A DNA stretch of 64,000 nt from contig NC_026494.1 of NCBI RefSeq assembly GCF_000328475.2, forward strand, positions 124,001-188,000. Direction: 5' to 3'. Made by a program: the position numbers and the translations under genes. Shown here piece after piece: positions 1 through 10,575 of the stretch. The DNA is from Mycosarcoma maydis. Lineage: Eukaryota; Basidiomycota; Ustilaginomycetes; Ustilaginales. Positions within the stretch are counted from its first letter, which is position 1; each line of letters begins with the position of its first letter. A model generated the notes under the pieces. That model was given only the letters and a program-made list of their open reading frames with translations, was not told the origin of the DNA and did not search any database.

Positions 1-459
1 GAGTTCAGTTTCGTTGCGTGCACCGAGAAGCAGGAAGTTCGGATCGACCTCGGCCGCATGTACCAAAGCGATGATCTCGTCGCTTGTACCTTTGCCTTCG
101 ATCGTAGCAGGCGCAAGGATCGGTGCAGGTTTGACTTGTGCTTCGTCGCCTACGGTGTTCTGAGTGCGCGATCGGTCGAGGAACTCGAGGATGGCTTTCG
201 TATCGTTGATCGCACGGAACTTGGTAGCTACTTCAGCAGAGGTGGTCTCGAGTAAGGGCACAACGAGGGTGGGAACGGTACCCTTGGAGTTGATGCGTAG
301 GTACGAAGGGTCAAAGTTTTCGCCTTTGATGAGGTCGACGATCTTGATATCAACGTCTGTGGAAGAGTAGCCTTTTTCGACCAGTGCTAGACGTGGGGCC
401 GAGGCCCAGACCGAGCCATCAAAGGTGTAGAGTGTCGCTTTAGGAACGTCGGCGGACAT
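1..459 (-). CDS. Glutathione S-transferase-like protein, N-terminal part (partial)
   Basis: Reading the complement from the ATG at 459, 153 codons stay open to the window edge, so the C-terminal part is missing. The N-terminus has the layout of a GST N-terminal thioredoxin fold: a strand and helix (residues about 9-30, ending VEKGY), a second strand (VDIKIVDL, 36-43), and INSKGTVPTL at 56-65. The Val-Pro in that last stretch sits where GSTs carry the cis-proline that contacts glutathione. I cannot identify the catalytic Tyr, Ser or Cys with confidence. The gene is divergent from the methyltransferase at 973, and they share a 0.5-kb gap rich in heptamer motifs. GST family membership is likely; the substrate is unknown, and a non-enzymatic GST-fold protein is possible. 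Confidence 0.7.
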   Translation of the reverse strand, partial: MSADVPKATLYTFDGSVWASAPRLALVEKGYSSTDVDIKIVDLIKGENFDPSYLRINSKGTVPTLVVPLLETTSAEVATKFRAINDTKAILEFLDRSRTQNTVGDEAQVKPAPILAPATIEGKGTSDEIIALVHAAEVDPNFLLLGARNETEL

Positions 460-972
460 TGTGGCTGGTGCTGTATATGATGGTGCAAAGCGTAGCAGGC
501 TGGTGAGGACGTAGAAGCAAACGTAGTTATCTGGAGATGCACCAGTCACGAGTCGCAATGCACGACTGCGGGGGTGGTATGTGCGAGGCGTTTGCCTTTC
601 CGCTTCGTGCTTGTCTCATGTGGCAGCGACACGAGTCTGTTGGCCAAATCCGAGATACTTACGACTTGGGCAAACGCACAGCATTCGTGATTGTTGCCAC
701 GCTTTCGAGACAGTCTGTGAGTCACGGGACTCTCTCTCACTCGTGATTTGCTCGCCGCACTCACGACTGCCGCGTGGCCCGTCGTACATTCGTGATTCAC
801 GGATTTGCAAACTGCAGTTTGACGCATCTGTGCGGTCGCAATTAACTTATTAATATTACATTTTTGATTCACGATTCGTGATTGTCCGACCTTGAACGAT
901 ACTCCACAAGACAGACTCTGTGGTGATTCGAGCTCTGACGGGAGAACATGTTGTCATCTGTTGATTCACAGG
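460..972. other. Divergent promoter gap with heptamer motifs
   Basis: This gap lies between two divergent genes. No coding or RNA gene is visible. It contains exact ANT-CGTG-ANT decamers at 683-692, 788-797, 867-876 (reverse) and 874-883; the last two share an ATT. An AT-rich stretch (840-865) precedes the compound site. Confidence 0.7.
867..883. repeat. Compound heptamer site ATT-CACG-ATT-CGTG-ATT
   Basis: Two decamers of opposite orientation share the middle ATT. The trinucleotide is the same three times while the tetramer flips from CACG to CGTG. It lies about 90 bp upstream of the methyltransferase ATG. Confidence 0.8.
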
Positions 973-1956
973 ATGGCAATCACACTTGGCTCGATAGTCG
1001 GGCGCATATTCGAGACGCTATGTACGCTCCGATTGGTACCGTCGATACCTACACCGTTCGCGGATCGTCTAGCTTGTCTGGATGCAGCCGAGAGCTCGAT
1101 AGACAATGAGATGTACAGCACGCAATCCTTCGACTGGTCGCGTTCGGGGCTCGAGCTGCTCAACCCGGCGCGCGTAGGCTACTTTATGGACAAGCTTGAT
1201 CGTCTCGTCTCGTCTCTGGATCGATCACGAAACCATACGATTACGATCGTCGATCTGGGCTGTGGAGCTGGACTTGCCACTGAAGCGATCCACGCTGCTA
1301 TCATCCGGTCGGCGCGTGACAAGTGTTTGATCAAACACACAGACTCTGCGCTCTTCGACGCCAATGCAACCTACAAGCTGGTTGGGATTGATCGGTCGAC
1401 ACGCTCCATCGAGACGGCTCGAGAGCGTGCGCGGTCGAAATCGATGCAGATCGAATACGTCGTAGGAGACATCTACTCGTTGCCTTTCGCAGACGCTTCG
1501 ATCGATGCCGTTATCTGCTCGGACGTGCTCGAACACCTGTTCGATCTGCCAGCAGCATTCTCGTCCATCTCTCGCGTCTTGAAGCCCGACGGTATCATGT
1601 GCTTCGACACCATCAACCGCACAGCTACATCGTACTACCTCACGATTTGGATACTGCAAGACGTGCTGCGCGCCATGCAAGGCGATGCTCACGACCACAG
1701 GATGTACGTTACACCACACGAAGTACACACCGCCATGCAGCGCAACCGCCTGAAACCTGGCCCAGCCACAGATCTGGTCGGCATGAGACCCGGCATCAAT
1801 CTGCCACCTGTCGCCATCTACCGGCTCATAACCGGTGCAGGCTTCATCAACAGCGTGCTGGCCCAATTCCACTTGACCAATGACCTGAGCATTTCGTATC
1901 TGCATTGGTGTCGCAAGCTTCACCCGAACCACCAGCCGTTAGATCCTGTACACTAG
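973..1956 (+). CDS. SAM-dependent methyltransferase, UbiG/COQ3 type
   Basis: This is a class I methyltransferase of 327 residues. The frame is open upstream, but the first in-frame ATG is at 973. Motif I is DLGCGAG at residues 94-100. GIDRST follows as the acidic end of strand 2 that binds SAM ribose, then VVGDIYSLPF and an ICSDVLEHL core. The stretch FDTINRTATSYY and the following helix resemble the UbiG/COQ3 O-methyltransferases, which methylate polyprenyl hydroxybenzoate intermediates of ubiquinone. No clear mitochondrial presequence is visible on this start, so it may be a paralogue rather than the biosynthetic COQ3. It converges on ILV5. Confidence 0.75.
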   Translation: MAITLGSIVGRIFETLCTLRLVPSIPTPFADRLACLDAAESSIDNEMYSTQSFDWSRSGLELLNPARVGYFMDKLDRLVSSLDRSRNHTITIVDLGCGAGLATEAIHAAIIRSARDKCLIKHTDSALFDANATYKLVGIDRSTRSIETARERARSKSMQIEYVVGDIYSLPFADASIDAVICSDVLEHLFDLPAAFSSISRVLKPDGIMCFDTINRTATSYYLTIWILQDVLRAMQGDAHDHRMYVTPHEVHTAMQRNRLKPGPATDLVGMRPGINLPPVAIYRLITGAGFINSVLAQFHLTNDLSISYLHWCRKLHPNHQPLDPVH

Positions 1957-2220
1957 ACCCCCGTGCCAAACGCATGCACTGTCGCTCGCTTACCACGCAG
2001 ATCCTTCACAGTCAAGCCATAGAAAGATGCATTTCTAGCGCAACAGAGGACGCAACAGAACAGGAGGTATGGGGAAAGACGAAGAAGCGGAAAAATCATA
2101 AATGTACATTCGGATTGTCACCCCAATCAGAAGCGACGAACCGCGTTTTTGCTTTTTGTGATGGCCAAGCTCGGATCAACCCAAACCGAGCTTCGAGATA
2201 GAGCGGCGTGCAAATTTGGT

Positions 2221-3718
2221 TTAGAGACCCTTGGCGGCGTTCTCGGGGCGGAGGGCACGAACCTTGTGGCCGACCTTCCACATCTCCTGGGCGGCGATGG
2301 CATCGGTCTCCTTGTCAAAGTCCTCGCGGTAGGTCTTGCGGTTACCGAACTCGAGTGCCCTCCTGGTCTCGCTGCCGTTGCGCACCGATTCGTAGAGCTT
2401 CTCGAGGACGGGCTTGCAGGCCTTCTCGAATTCAGGAGCCCAGTCCAGGGCACCACGACGCGCAGTGGTGGAGCAGGCCTTGTACATGTAGTCCATGCCA
2501 TTGGCGCCGACAAGCGGGTAGAGCGACTGCAGAGCCTCTTCGCACGTCTCGTTGAAAGCCTCCGAGGGCGAGTGGCCGTTGGCACGCAGCACATCGTACT
2601 GAGCCTTGAAGAGACCCTGGATACCACCCATCAGGCAAGCACGCTCACCGTACAAGTCCGAGTACACCTCGCGCTCAAAGGTAGTCTCGTACAGGTAACC
2701 ACAGCCGACGGCGACACCCATAGCCGAGACCTTCTCGAGAGCCTTGCCGCTGACGTCCTGGAATACGGCGATGGAGCCGTTGATACCTCGCGACTCGAGG
2801 AAGAGCGATCGGACGGTACGGCCGGAACCCTTGGGAGCGCAGAGAATGATGTCCTTGTCCTTGGGAGCCTCGAAGCCAGTTTCCTTCTGGTAGGTGATCT
2901 GGAAACCGTGCGAGAAGTAGAGGGTGTGCGTATTGGGCATCTTGTCCTTGACCGAAGCGTAGACCTGGGCGCAGGCGGCGTCGGAGAGCAGAAGCATGGC
3001 AATCGTGGCCTTCTCGGCAGCCTCTTCGATGGAGAAGAGGTTCTTGCCCGGCTGCCAGCCATCCTCGATGGCCTCCTTCCACGAGGCGCCATCCTTTCGG
3101 ACACCGACGATGACGTTCAGACCGTTGTCACGGAGGCTGTTGCGAGTTAAGGTAGGAGAGGAATGAGAGAAAATCAGTGTCAGCAATCAGACTCGATCGG
3201 CGTTTACCGCTCGGCAAGGCTCTACTTGTCACAATTTTCCAGTCGCAGCACGAAATGAGCTGGAGGAGAATCGCCTTGCTTGAGATGGACGGTCGCGCAA
3301 TAGGGACCGATTCAGTTAGAAAGCACCGCCAAAGTTGAGCTAACGCCGACGGGCCTAAGCACACTGCAGAGGGCAGCCATCAGAAAGCGAGAATGAAGAA
3401 AGACACTTACTTAAGACCCTGACCGTGACCCTGCGAGCCGTAACCGAGAATGGCAAAAGTCTCGTTCTTGAAGTAGTCCTGGAGCTTCTCGAGCGGCCAG
3501 TCCTCACGCTCGTAGACCTTCTCTGGGATACCCTCGGAGAACTCGATGGTCTTGAGGCCACGAGCGAGCGAAGGCTTGGCAGCGGCCGAGACCATCTTGT
3601 TGAGCGAAGGGCGGGCGGTAGCAGCGATCGAGAGCGATCGAGCAGCGCCAGCGACACCACGGCGGGTGTTGGAGCGGGTGGCAGCCCTGAGCGCGGTGCG
3701 TGCGACGTTTGCGTTCAT
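2221..3718 (-). CDS. ILV5: Mitochondrial ketol-acid reductoisomerase, two exons
   Basis: This is the second enzyme of valine, leucine and isoleucine synthesis: it isomerises and reduces acetolactate and acetohydroxybutyrate with NADPH in mitochondria. Exon 1 is 3411-3718 and exon 2 is 2221-3136. Joined, they encode 407 residues, and the joint restores the family sequence GQGL-N-LRDNGLN. The first 60 or so residues are rich in Arg, Ala and Ser and poor in acids, as in a mitochondrial presequence. The Rossmann motif GYGSQGHGQ, the metal-site region CAPKGSGRTVRS, and the C-terminal YGERACLMGG and STTARRGALDW are all present. It is the only gene here that clearly needs a spliceosomal intron. Confidence 0.97.
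3137..3410 (-). other. ILV5 spliceosomal intron (274 nt)
   Basis: On the complement the intron starts GTAAGT and ends CAACAG, with a plausible branch sequence CTTAAC about 11 nt before the acceptor. Removing it keeps phase (2 nt + 1 nt) and restores the conserved Asn-Leu-Arg-Asp of the family. Confidence 0.92.
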
Positions 3719-5819
3719 TGTGATTTTTGTGTTGGTGCGGAAAAGGAGCTTGAGAGGTGGGTTGGTGTGTCTGGATGACGGTGATATAGTAGAAAGGAAA
3801 GGAAAGAAAAGGAAAGGAAAGGAAACGGTACGTGTGGGTTGGAAGAATCGAGTCTTTACGGACAAGCGAACGAGCGGACAGGCAAATAGGCGGAAAGACT
3901 CAGCGAAATCGACGGGGCAGAAGCCGAGGCCATAAAGGAGTGGCAGCTGCTCGTGAGAAAGCGGCGAGGCGCGCCAAGCGGAGACAAGAAGAAATGCTCG
4001 CCTCTGCTCGCTGTCTAAAGCGGAGCGGGCAATTCAGGACGACGCAAAACCTACAGCAGAGCGTTGACGGTTCTTGCTTTGGCTTTGCCCTCCCGACTTG
4101 GCTGCGAGTGAGTGCGAAGCTGCAGGCGTCGAGCTTGCGAGTGACTCTTTCGTGCGCCCTGTCATTCGTCCAAAAATCTTCACTCTGTTTGCCCCACTTG
4201 GTCTCTGGGCTCTGCTTTGCGTTCATGTGTGTGTTAGCCAGACCCTACGCGGAGCAGTCAATCAATCAATCAATCAAAAAAAGGCTCACTTAAGTTACTT
4301 GATTCAACCAGTTCTTCTCGAACTACAAAATTTCTTTTTCCTTTGTATTAACAGCTACAAACCACCAGTTGAGCTTGCTTACAATTTTCTTCACCACCTT
4401 TGATTTTTTTTTTGAATTTTTTTTCGTGTCTTCCAGCCAACCTGCAGACGAGTCATACACTTTGCTTTGCTCTGCGCTGGCGTGTGGTGTGCGTTTGGAT
4501 AATACATGATGTGATGATCTTCTGCTCTGTGATTGGATCGTTGGCGATGCCCGTTCAAGACACGCACCCGAGGTCGTACTGTATTTGCTGTGCTTGATAC
4601 TGTGTGATCAAAGAAGAGCAGCTACGGCCAGCTCTAGCTCGTTGAGTAAGTAGTGCTTACCTGTCTGGCAGTGTGGATAAATGCTCGGTTGGAGTAGCCT
4701 GCTCGTCGGCGTGTGTTGTGTCGTGACCAAGTTTGAGAAATCAGAAGATTCAGCACAAGATGGATCCACCCGGTAAAGGTCCGAGGTCTCGCCATCGTTC
4801 TCGTGACTTGTCTGGCTGCAGTCATGTTGAGATCTAATCTCCTCGTCGACGAATGAAATTTCGCGCATTCTTTCGAGTAACTTAGCATCACGAGTACAGT
4901 GTACTGTGGTGTGCCCTTTCACTCGCAACTGTCGGCTCTCGTGTTGCCTTTGTCTGTGTCGCCTCCTTGTGATTCGTGATTGGGCTAGCTTATCCCCGAT
5001 CAAAGGTGGCTTGTTGGTTGTTTCGAGATCGGAGGCCCCCCAGCTGCTTGCTGATCTCGTGCTCATCTACACTTGCCATTGGCGAGAGGGAAACAGCGAC
5101 GCGACACTCGTGACTGTTTGCGCAGAGCTGTAACCGCTCCGTGCAACGTCGACATTGTGATTGTTGACGCACTCTCACGATTAGCAACGAAGGGAACGAA
5201 CAGGAACAAACTGTATCAAGATTCACGCAGAAATAATCACGATCCAACAACCAAAAAACAGGCAAAGAGACCTGTCGATTGAGTGGGAAGAGGAAGATCG
5301 AGACAAAAAAAGAACTGCAGCACCTAGGATTCCCGCGTGGTCCCCCACCGCAGTACTGACTAGGCGACGACTTGCTTGACTGCGCAGATCGGACGGGATG
5401 CGGTATTTTCAAGTCTCTATGGCCGCAGATGATTCACACACGAATGAAGTAGGTTTATGTACTCCATTACAATCTAGTTCAGTGACATAGCAAGTCATGT
5501 TCTACTCAGAGACTACTGCTTTTACACGGAAAGGGAGTTGATATCATTCGTTCGCATATTGGGTATGTTGAAAGCGTCACTGTGTACAGAGGAGGCCAAG
5601 CTAGGCGCCAAGCAGAAAGATACATGCTGGTTGTCGCTCGCCACGGTTCAAAGCGCCTCCAGTCACGAGTCACGCGTTGGTTGAAAGGGAAAAACAGCAG
5701 AAAAAGAAACATGCCAAAACGTGTAGAGCCGGCGTGCTGGGCACCCTTTCTTTCCTAGTCTGGTTGGTTTGCAAGTCGAGTCTCTCCGGGAAAATAGTTG
5801 CTGCTTATGTGCAAACCGA
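3719..5819. other. 2.1-kb gap upstream of ILV5
   Basis: I see no convincing gene here. Near ILV5 there is a purine-rich (GGAAA) run at about 3791-3826, which would lie in the ILV5 leader or promoter, and a (TCAA) run at about 4258-4276. Heptamer-family decamers occur at 4972-4981, 5106-5115 and 5661-5670. The open frames are short, lack recognisable domains and run through the repeat motifs. Confidence 0.6.
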
Positions 5820-6899
5820 CTACATATCAGCAAGCTGAGAAAGAGCGGCAGTAGGGATCATGTGGCCGCTTCTCGAGCCAGAGCCAGAACCCGAAGCGAC
5901 AGGTGCATCACTGGCACCAGGTCTAGTGCCTCCAGCAGGAAGGCTGTCGTCGCCAGAGAGGTCGTTGAGGTTCATGGGCACAAAGATAACCTTGCTGTTG
6001 GCCGTCTTGGCCATGGCCTGCAAACTCTCAAGCGCACGGATCTGCATAGCGCTCTTAGAAGCCAAGATGTCGGCGGCCTGTCGCATGAGTCGAGCAGCGT
6101 CCACCTCGGCTTGAGCAGCAATAACCTTGCTCTCACCGATTCGCCTCTGTTTGGCGGCAGAGCTGAGTGACTCCTGTAGCTCCTCGGAGAAGACAATATC
6201 CTTGATGAGGATGCTTTCCACCTGCACACCCCAGCGATCAGCGACGTCGCCGACTATCTCCTGCACCTCGAGCGCCACTTGCTCTCGCTCCGTGACGAGC
6301 GACTGCAGCACACGACCGCCGATCACGTTTCGCAGAGTGGTCTGCGCTCGCTCGATAAGCGCCATTCGCACGTCGTTGATACCGTAGCTGGCCCGATACG
6401 GGTTTGAAACGTGCCAAAACAGCACAGAATCCACTGTCACGGATACGCCGTCCCGCGTGATAGCCGACTGCGAGCCTATTTTTGTAGTAGACACTCGAAC
6501 GTCGACTCGTTGTAAAGACTCCGAGCAAGCGTTGATTTTGGTAAGTCCCGGGTCTTCACTTCTATAGAACATCCCGAATCTTGAGACGAGACCGACACTG
6601 CCTTGTTCAATTTCCTGGAATGGATTGGGACAGCAGATGCAGCATGGGATCTGGCCGAAGAAGCCTGCGACCGCACCGATTCCGTTGATAAGTGAGCCGT
6701 AGAAGCCGTGCTCAATGTTTTCGAGTCCGAGGTTCTGCTTGTACGAGGGCTGCATCTCGGATCGTCGAAGAGGTTGGACGGTCACGAGACCGCCTCCGTT
6801 GGTGACAGGGGCAGCAGAGCTAGTCATGGCGGGCATTTTGGTGGCGACACCATCATTGTTCAAGCCTGGACCGAGGGTGACCTGTTCAACGCTGGACAT
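5820..6899 (-). CDS. Stomatin-like SPFH/band 7 membrane protein
   Basis: The protein has 359 residues from the ATG at 6899. A variable N-terminal tail is followed by a short hydrophobic hairpin (GAVAGFFGQIPCCICCPNPF), whose Cys cluster is a likely palmitoylation site as in stomatins. The SPFH core follows: QGSVGLVSRFG, the VSTTKIGSQSAITRDGVSVTVDSVLFW strand region, and the long RAQTTLRNVIGG to EVQEIVGDVADRWGV helix. A helical tail (KVIAAQAEVDAARLMRQAADIL) matches the stomatin oligomerisation segment. Family members scaffold cholesterol- or ergosterol-rich membrane domains and tune channels or proteases. The last 40 residues are Ser/Gly-rich. The plasma-membrane slipin type seems likelier than mitochondrial SLP-2, since no presequence is visible. 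Confidence 0.9.
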   Translation of the reverse strand: MSSVEQVTLGPGLNNDGVATKMPAMTSSAAPVTNGGGLVTVQPLRRSEMQPSYKQNLGLENIEHGFYGSLINGIGAVAGFFGQIPCCICCPNPFQEIEQGSVGLVSRFGMFYRSEDPGLTKINACSESLQRVDVRVSTTKIGSQSAITRDGVSVTVDSVLFWHVSNPYRASYGINDVRMALIERAQTTLRNVIGGRVLQSLVTEREQVALEVQEIVGDVADRWGVQVESILIKDIVFSEELQESLSSAAKQRRIGESKVIAAQAEVDAARLMRQAADILASKSAMQIRALESLQAMAKTANSKVIFVPMNLNDLSGDDSLPAGGTRPGASDAPVASGSGSGSRSGHMIPTAALSQLADM

Positions 6900-8436
6900 C
6901 TTGTCTTTAGGGGTGTTCGAGAGAAGCACTTGGTTACATTTTCCTCGAGTTAGAATGATGAGACGGTATATATGCTTTTTAGACGGAAGGCGGGGTTGAT
7001 AAAGGATCAGCAGTCAGATAGCGCCAGGCGGAATTGAGGACTCGTTGACTGAGCTCAGCTGCAGATATACTGGACACATTTTCCTGCATTCGTGATTACT
7101 TTTCGGCAGGGACTTGGGTTCTGCTGGGCTGTGGTCTCGTGCCCGGCCTTGGCTCGCTTAATGTGCACTTTGTCGCGTTTTTCTCGGAAACGGCGAGGAT
7201 CGTCACAGGACAGGCAGAAGAGCACTCACAAGTGCCTCTCTCTCTCTCTCTCTCTCTCTCATATTGAACATCGCGGTGGACTAGCTAGTCTCAGTTAGCC
7301 GAACCAAAGCATCGTCGCTGCCGTTCACACGCGTTTGGCTTGGCTTTGATCTGGTATTGATCTCTGTTCAACAGCGAGATCAGTTAGGTGCGGTGAGCGT
7401 AGGAATGCTTCGCCAAGGCTTTTTTGTTGCCGGACTGGTGCAATGCGATTCCGAGAGCAACAAAAGGTGCGATTCGATGGAAGCGATAGGAGAGTCGGCT
7501 GTGCACTTTTCGGCAATTCCCCGCATTGTGAAACCGGGGCGCGATTCTCATCCAACATCCATCCATCAGCCAAGGGCCAGGCACTCGGCTCTTGGTTGCC
7601 AGCTGTGCCGCTTTCTCATCCTCAGCATGCCTGTTAGAGCACGATCACAACGATACCAATATCGGTCACCTTCCAAGTTGAACATCATACGTCTTCAGTG
7701 GTCGTGCAAGAGGGCGAGAGATCGCCGAGACGCCATTTTCTGGAACACTGACAAAGCATAAAGCGTGGGCTGCATCTCATTACGTCAGTTGTACATGGTC
7801 GATGGCCTCGGTTGGCGGAAATTGGAGAAATCACGAATGGAAACACTGTCTTGCTTTTCCATGCAGGGAATCACAGAATAGGTCAACACCATGGCATAGC
7901 CCTAGTCGCTAGCGTGGCTGATCACAGCTCACATCGGGTTCCACCGGAAGCGGCTTCCTCTCTCTCCCGCTCCCAACTTTACAACAAAATGCAAAGTCCG
8001 GCAGGACTAGTAGGCGCCAAGACCAAGACCGTCATGCTGCACAGCAGAGACGCAGCCAAGGCTTTCCCCACCCGTAGCCACACCACACCACGCCACACTC
8101 CCAGTCGTGAAACAACGCTCATTCTGCCAACCATACACGTGTGCACTTCACGCCTTGGAGCTTACCGCGTTATAACTAGCGAACAGAGTCGGCTTTACAC
8201 GCTCTTTTCGGCCCACCAGCCGGCGGTAGACGATCGCACATGTCGCCGTTGCCTCGTGACCCGTTCGCGCCCTCGTTATCGTATTCGAAAGTGAGCCGTG
8301 ATTTTGGAGAGCCGTAATTTTGGATTCGAGTTTCGCCTAGATACGCACTCGACACAGCCTCAAAGACATAGATAGGCTCGGTTGCGTTGATGCGTTGATC
8401 TATCACACAACCTTGCATCATTCGTGATTGATTGTC
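6900..8436. other. 1.5-kb gap between two minus-strand genes
   Basis: No supported gene is visible. The gap holds a CT dinucleotide run (7236-7260) and exact heptamer-family decamers at 7088-7097, 7829-7838 and 8420-8429. The longest open frames (up to 160 codons near 7812-8294) show no domain or credible composition. Confidence 0.6.
7236..7260. repeat. (CT)n dinucleotide run
   Basis: About 12 uninterrupted CT units lie roughly 340 bp upstream of the SPFH gene on its promoter side. Confidence 0.9.
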
Positions 8437-10320
8437 CTACAACTTCTTCACAGCTGCCTTGAGGATCGTCGTCACAGCGGGCAACACGATCTTACGGTTA
8501 GCTCTCGTGTTGGCCTGCTTGTACACTTTGGCCCATCTCGGCTGGTCCTGTGTACTAGCGTGTTCGCGTTTGCCGTCGCTGTCGACACCCTTGACACGTT
8601 CCTTTTTCCCACCGGCGCTCTCGGGCAACCGTTGGCCTTTCCACGGCTCTTCGAGCATGAGCCTTCGCTCCACTTGGTCGGACGCTACATGGGCATCTGT
8701 TTCGAGTCCCTTTCTCAGTTCTTCCCATAGGATCGAGGCTTTGCTGGGTGACATGGTGCGCGGTGCAAAGGCCAGCACGAGCTCTCGCTTGTGCTTGCCC
8801 GCATCGACTTGGCCATCGGGCACACGGAAGGAACCCGTCATGACGGCAATATCGATCTTGCGTTCAGACATAAAGTCATCCAACGTCTTCCACCATGCTG
8901 CCCATGCTTGTTTGACTTCCAATTTGGGGTCTGCTGCATCAGCCAATTGGCGTGCGGGCCGGTCCTTGTGCAGCCATTCGACGATGCTGATGGGCACAGA
9001 GGCGAAGCCGAGCTTGAGCGTCACATCGGCCTGGGCCGGATCGGAAGCTTCCGGGCTGGTAAAATCGAGTTCCTTGTAATCGCGACGCAGCAGATCTCGA
9101 CCGCTGAGATGAGATACAGCCTGTTTTGAGCCAGAGAGGATTTGCCAAAACGGCGCGAGGATGATCTTGGCGCTGTGCGTTGCCGAGTCGATCTCGGTCG
9201 ACGGGCTGATAGACTCAATCGGCTGCACCGACGCCACTTGCCAGGTGCTGTTGAGCGGCGAATACGACAAAGCAGTTTCGCGAATCTTGTCTGCAGAGTG
9301 TGGATTGCCAAACGACGAGGCGGGCAAGAGCGTCTTGATGGCGTCAAAGTCGGTTTCAGTCGCCTTACCACGTGGTGCGCCACGGAGGTTGTCTGTGTCA
9401 ATGATGATTGCGCTGATCAAGAGATCAGCCACCTCGCGCAAGCCTAGATCGGGCGTCGAGGCGGTTGCAAATCGGTCGGCGAACAACTCAGCCACCAAGC
9501 TGCTGCAGCTTCCTACAGGATCCTTTGATGGCGACTTGATAATCCTCAATGCCGCATCGGGGTGATCGCCGACGTCTTCGTGGTGGTCGATCACGATGGA
9601 GACTTGCCTGTTGGCTGCCCTAGCTCCTCCCCATGGCCCGGTGAGGGACGGGTGATCGACCAGCCCGATAGCTACGTTTGCTGATGGTGCAAATACATCC
9701 GAATCGAGTTCGAGTGCTAGCGTCTTTTGCAGATCATCAAGGCAGAAGACGTGGTCGGGCATTATTCCTGCTGCGCGGAAAGCAGCTGTGTTCTCGGGAC
9801 GAAGCACATCGTCGGTGTGCATGCTCTGTATCAAGGGTACATAAGTTGATGGTGGCAGGTCGTAGCCAGAAGGAGATCCGAATCGCGACAGAAGGTAACT
9901 CAAGCCAATAGCGCAAGCGGCCGAATCCAGATCGCCTGCCTCGTTGCCCATGATAATGGTGAGTGTGGCTTGCGAGCTGGAGCCTGGCTTGAGATGGGTG
10001 AACGTATCTTGCTTAGCTTGCAGTAGGAAAGCGTCCAAGCTTTGCCCGGGCCTGCTATCGCTGGCAGAACTCGAGGTCGCATCCATCGTGGTGGAAGAGG
10101 CGTGTGACGTAGCAGCCTGTGCAGAATTTGAAATTGACTCGAGGACGTGGATTTGAGATCGACTCTGGCTCCAGTAGACGAAGTCGGTCAGGGAGAACAA
10201 GATAACCGACGAGACAGCGACGAACGATAGAAGAGCGATAAGACGAACGATGGCCTGGTTGCGTCCAGTTGCAGCTCTTGTAGTTTGATACGAGTAGATG
10301 CGTTCGTACTGCCCAGGCAT
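8437..10320 (-). CDS. PPX1: Exopolyphosphatase PPX1-like, DHH family, with N-terminal membrane anchor
   Basis: The protein has 627 residues. DHH-family motifs are in order: IIMGNEAGDLDSAA (122-135, motif I with the metal Asp pair), GLVDHPSL (motif II), VIDHHEDVGDH (the DHH motif, near residue 245), and SAIIIDTDNLRG (motif IV). A C-terminal DHHA2-like half follows. The family removes terminal phosphates from inorganic polyphosphate or related phosphodiesters and uses Mn or Mg. Unlike yeast PPX1, which is about 400 residues and soluble, this one starts with a basic tail and a hydrophobic stretch (residues about 24-46, RLIALLSFVAVSSVILFSL), which predicts a type II membrane protein with the catalytic part outside the cytosol. 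PPX1 is the best match; a related DHH phosphodiesterase is possible. Confidence 0.85.
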   Translation of the reverse strand: MPGQYERIYSYQTTRAATGRNQAIVRLIALLSFVAVSSVILFSLTDFVYWSQSRSQIHVLESISNSAQAATSHASSTTMDATSSSASDSRPGQSLDAFLLQAKQDTFTHLKPGSSSQATLTIIMGNEAGDLDSAACAIGLSYLLSRFGSPSGYDLPPSTYVPLIQSMHTDDVLRPENTAAFRAAGIMPDHVFCLDDLQKTLALELDSDVFAPSANVAIGLVDHPSLTGPWGGARAANRQVSIVIDHHEDVGDHPDAALRIIKSPSKDPVGSCSSLVAELFADRFATASTPDLGLREVADLLISAIIIDTDNLRGAPRGKATETDFDAIKTLLPASSFGNPHSADKIRETALSYSPLNSTWQVASVQPIESISPSTEIDSATHSAKIILAPFWQILSGSKQAVSHLSGRDLLRRDYKELDFTSPEASDPAQADVTLKLGFASVPISIVEWLHKDRPARQLADAADPKLEVKQAWAAWWKTLDDFMSERKIDIAVMTGSFRVPDGQVDAGKHKRELVLAFAPRTMSPSKASILWEELRKGLETDAHVASDQVERRLMLEEPWKGQRLPESAGGKKERVKGVDSDGKREHASTQDQPRWAKVYKQANTRANRKIVLPAVTTILKAAVKKL

Positions 10321-10419
10321 GTGGAGAGCTAGCTTGCAGAAACGTCGCCCCTATGCGGTCGAGAACGGAGAGAAACGAGATGAAGAGGAACGCTTCGGTT
10401 TGGCGAGACCAACACTTAG

Positions 10420-10436
10420 AATCACGAATCGTGAAT
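10420..10436. repeat. Compound heptamer site AAT-CACG-AAT-CGTG-AAT
   Basis: Two oppositely oriented decamers (10420-10429 and 10427-10436) share the middle AAT. It lies 100 bp upstream of the PPX1-like gene on its promoter side. Confidence 0.8.
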
Positions 10437-10565
10437 TGCCGGCGGGGCGCTTGAAAACCCTACTATGACCGTCAAGCCTCATGCTCAAATTTACGATTTG
10501 ATCGACCTCCGTATTCCGAAAATATTTCGCGAGTGAAGAAACGTGGTCGTAGTTCAATCACAATT

Positions 10566-10575
10566 AAGTTAACTT
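10566..10575. repeat. Palindrome AAGTTAACTT
   Basis: A perfect 10-nt palindrome, seen again at 21690-21699 and 40077-40086. All three lie close to heptamer clusters. Confidence 0.6.

Noticed and set aside
4608..5066. 152-codon minus-strand frame in the ILV5 upstream gap
   Set aside because: It has an ATG but runs through heptamer motifs, and its composition is unlike neighbouring proteins.
7812..8294. 160-codon plus-strand frame upstream of PPX1's stop side
   Set aside because: There is no domain, it includes repeat-like DNA, and its codon use is unlike the clear genes.
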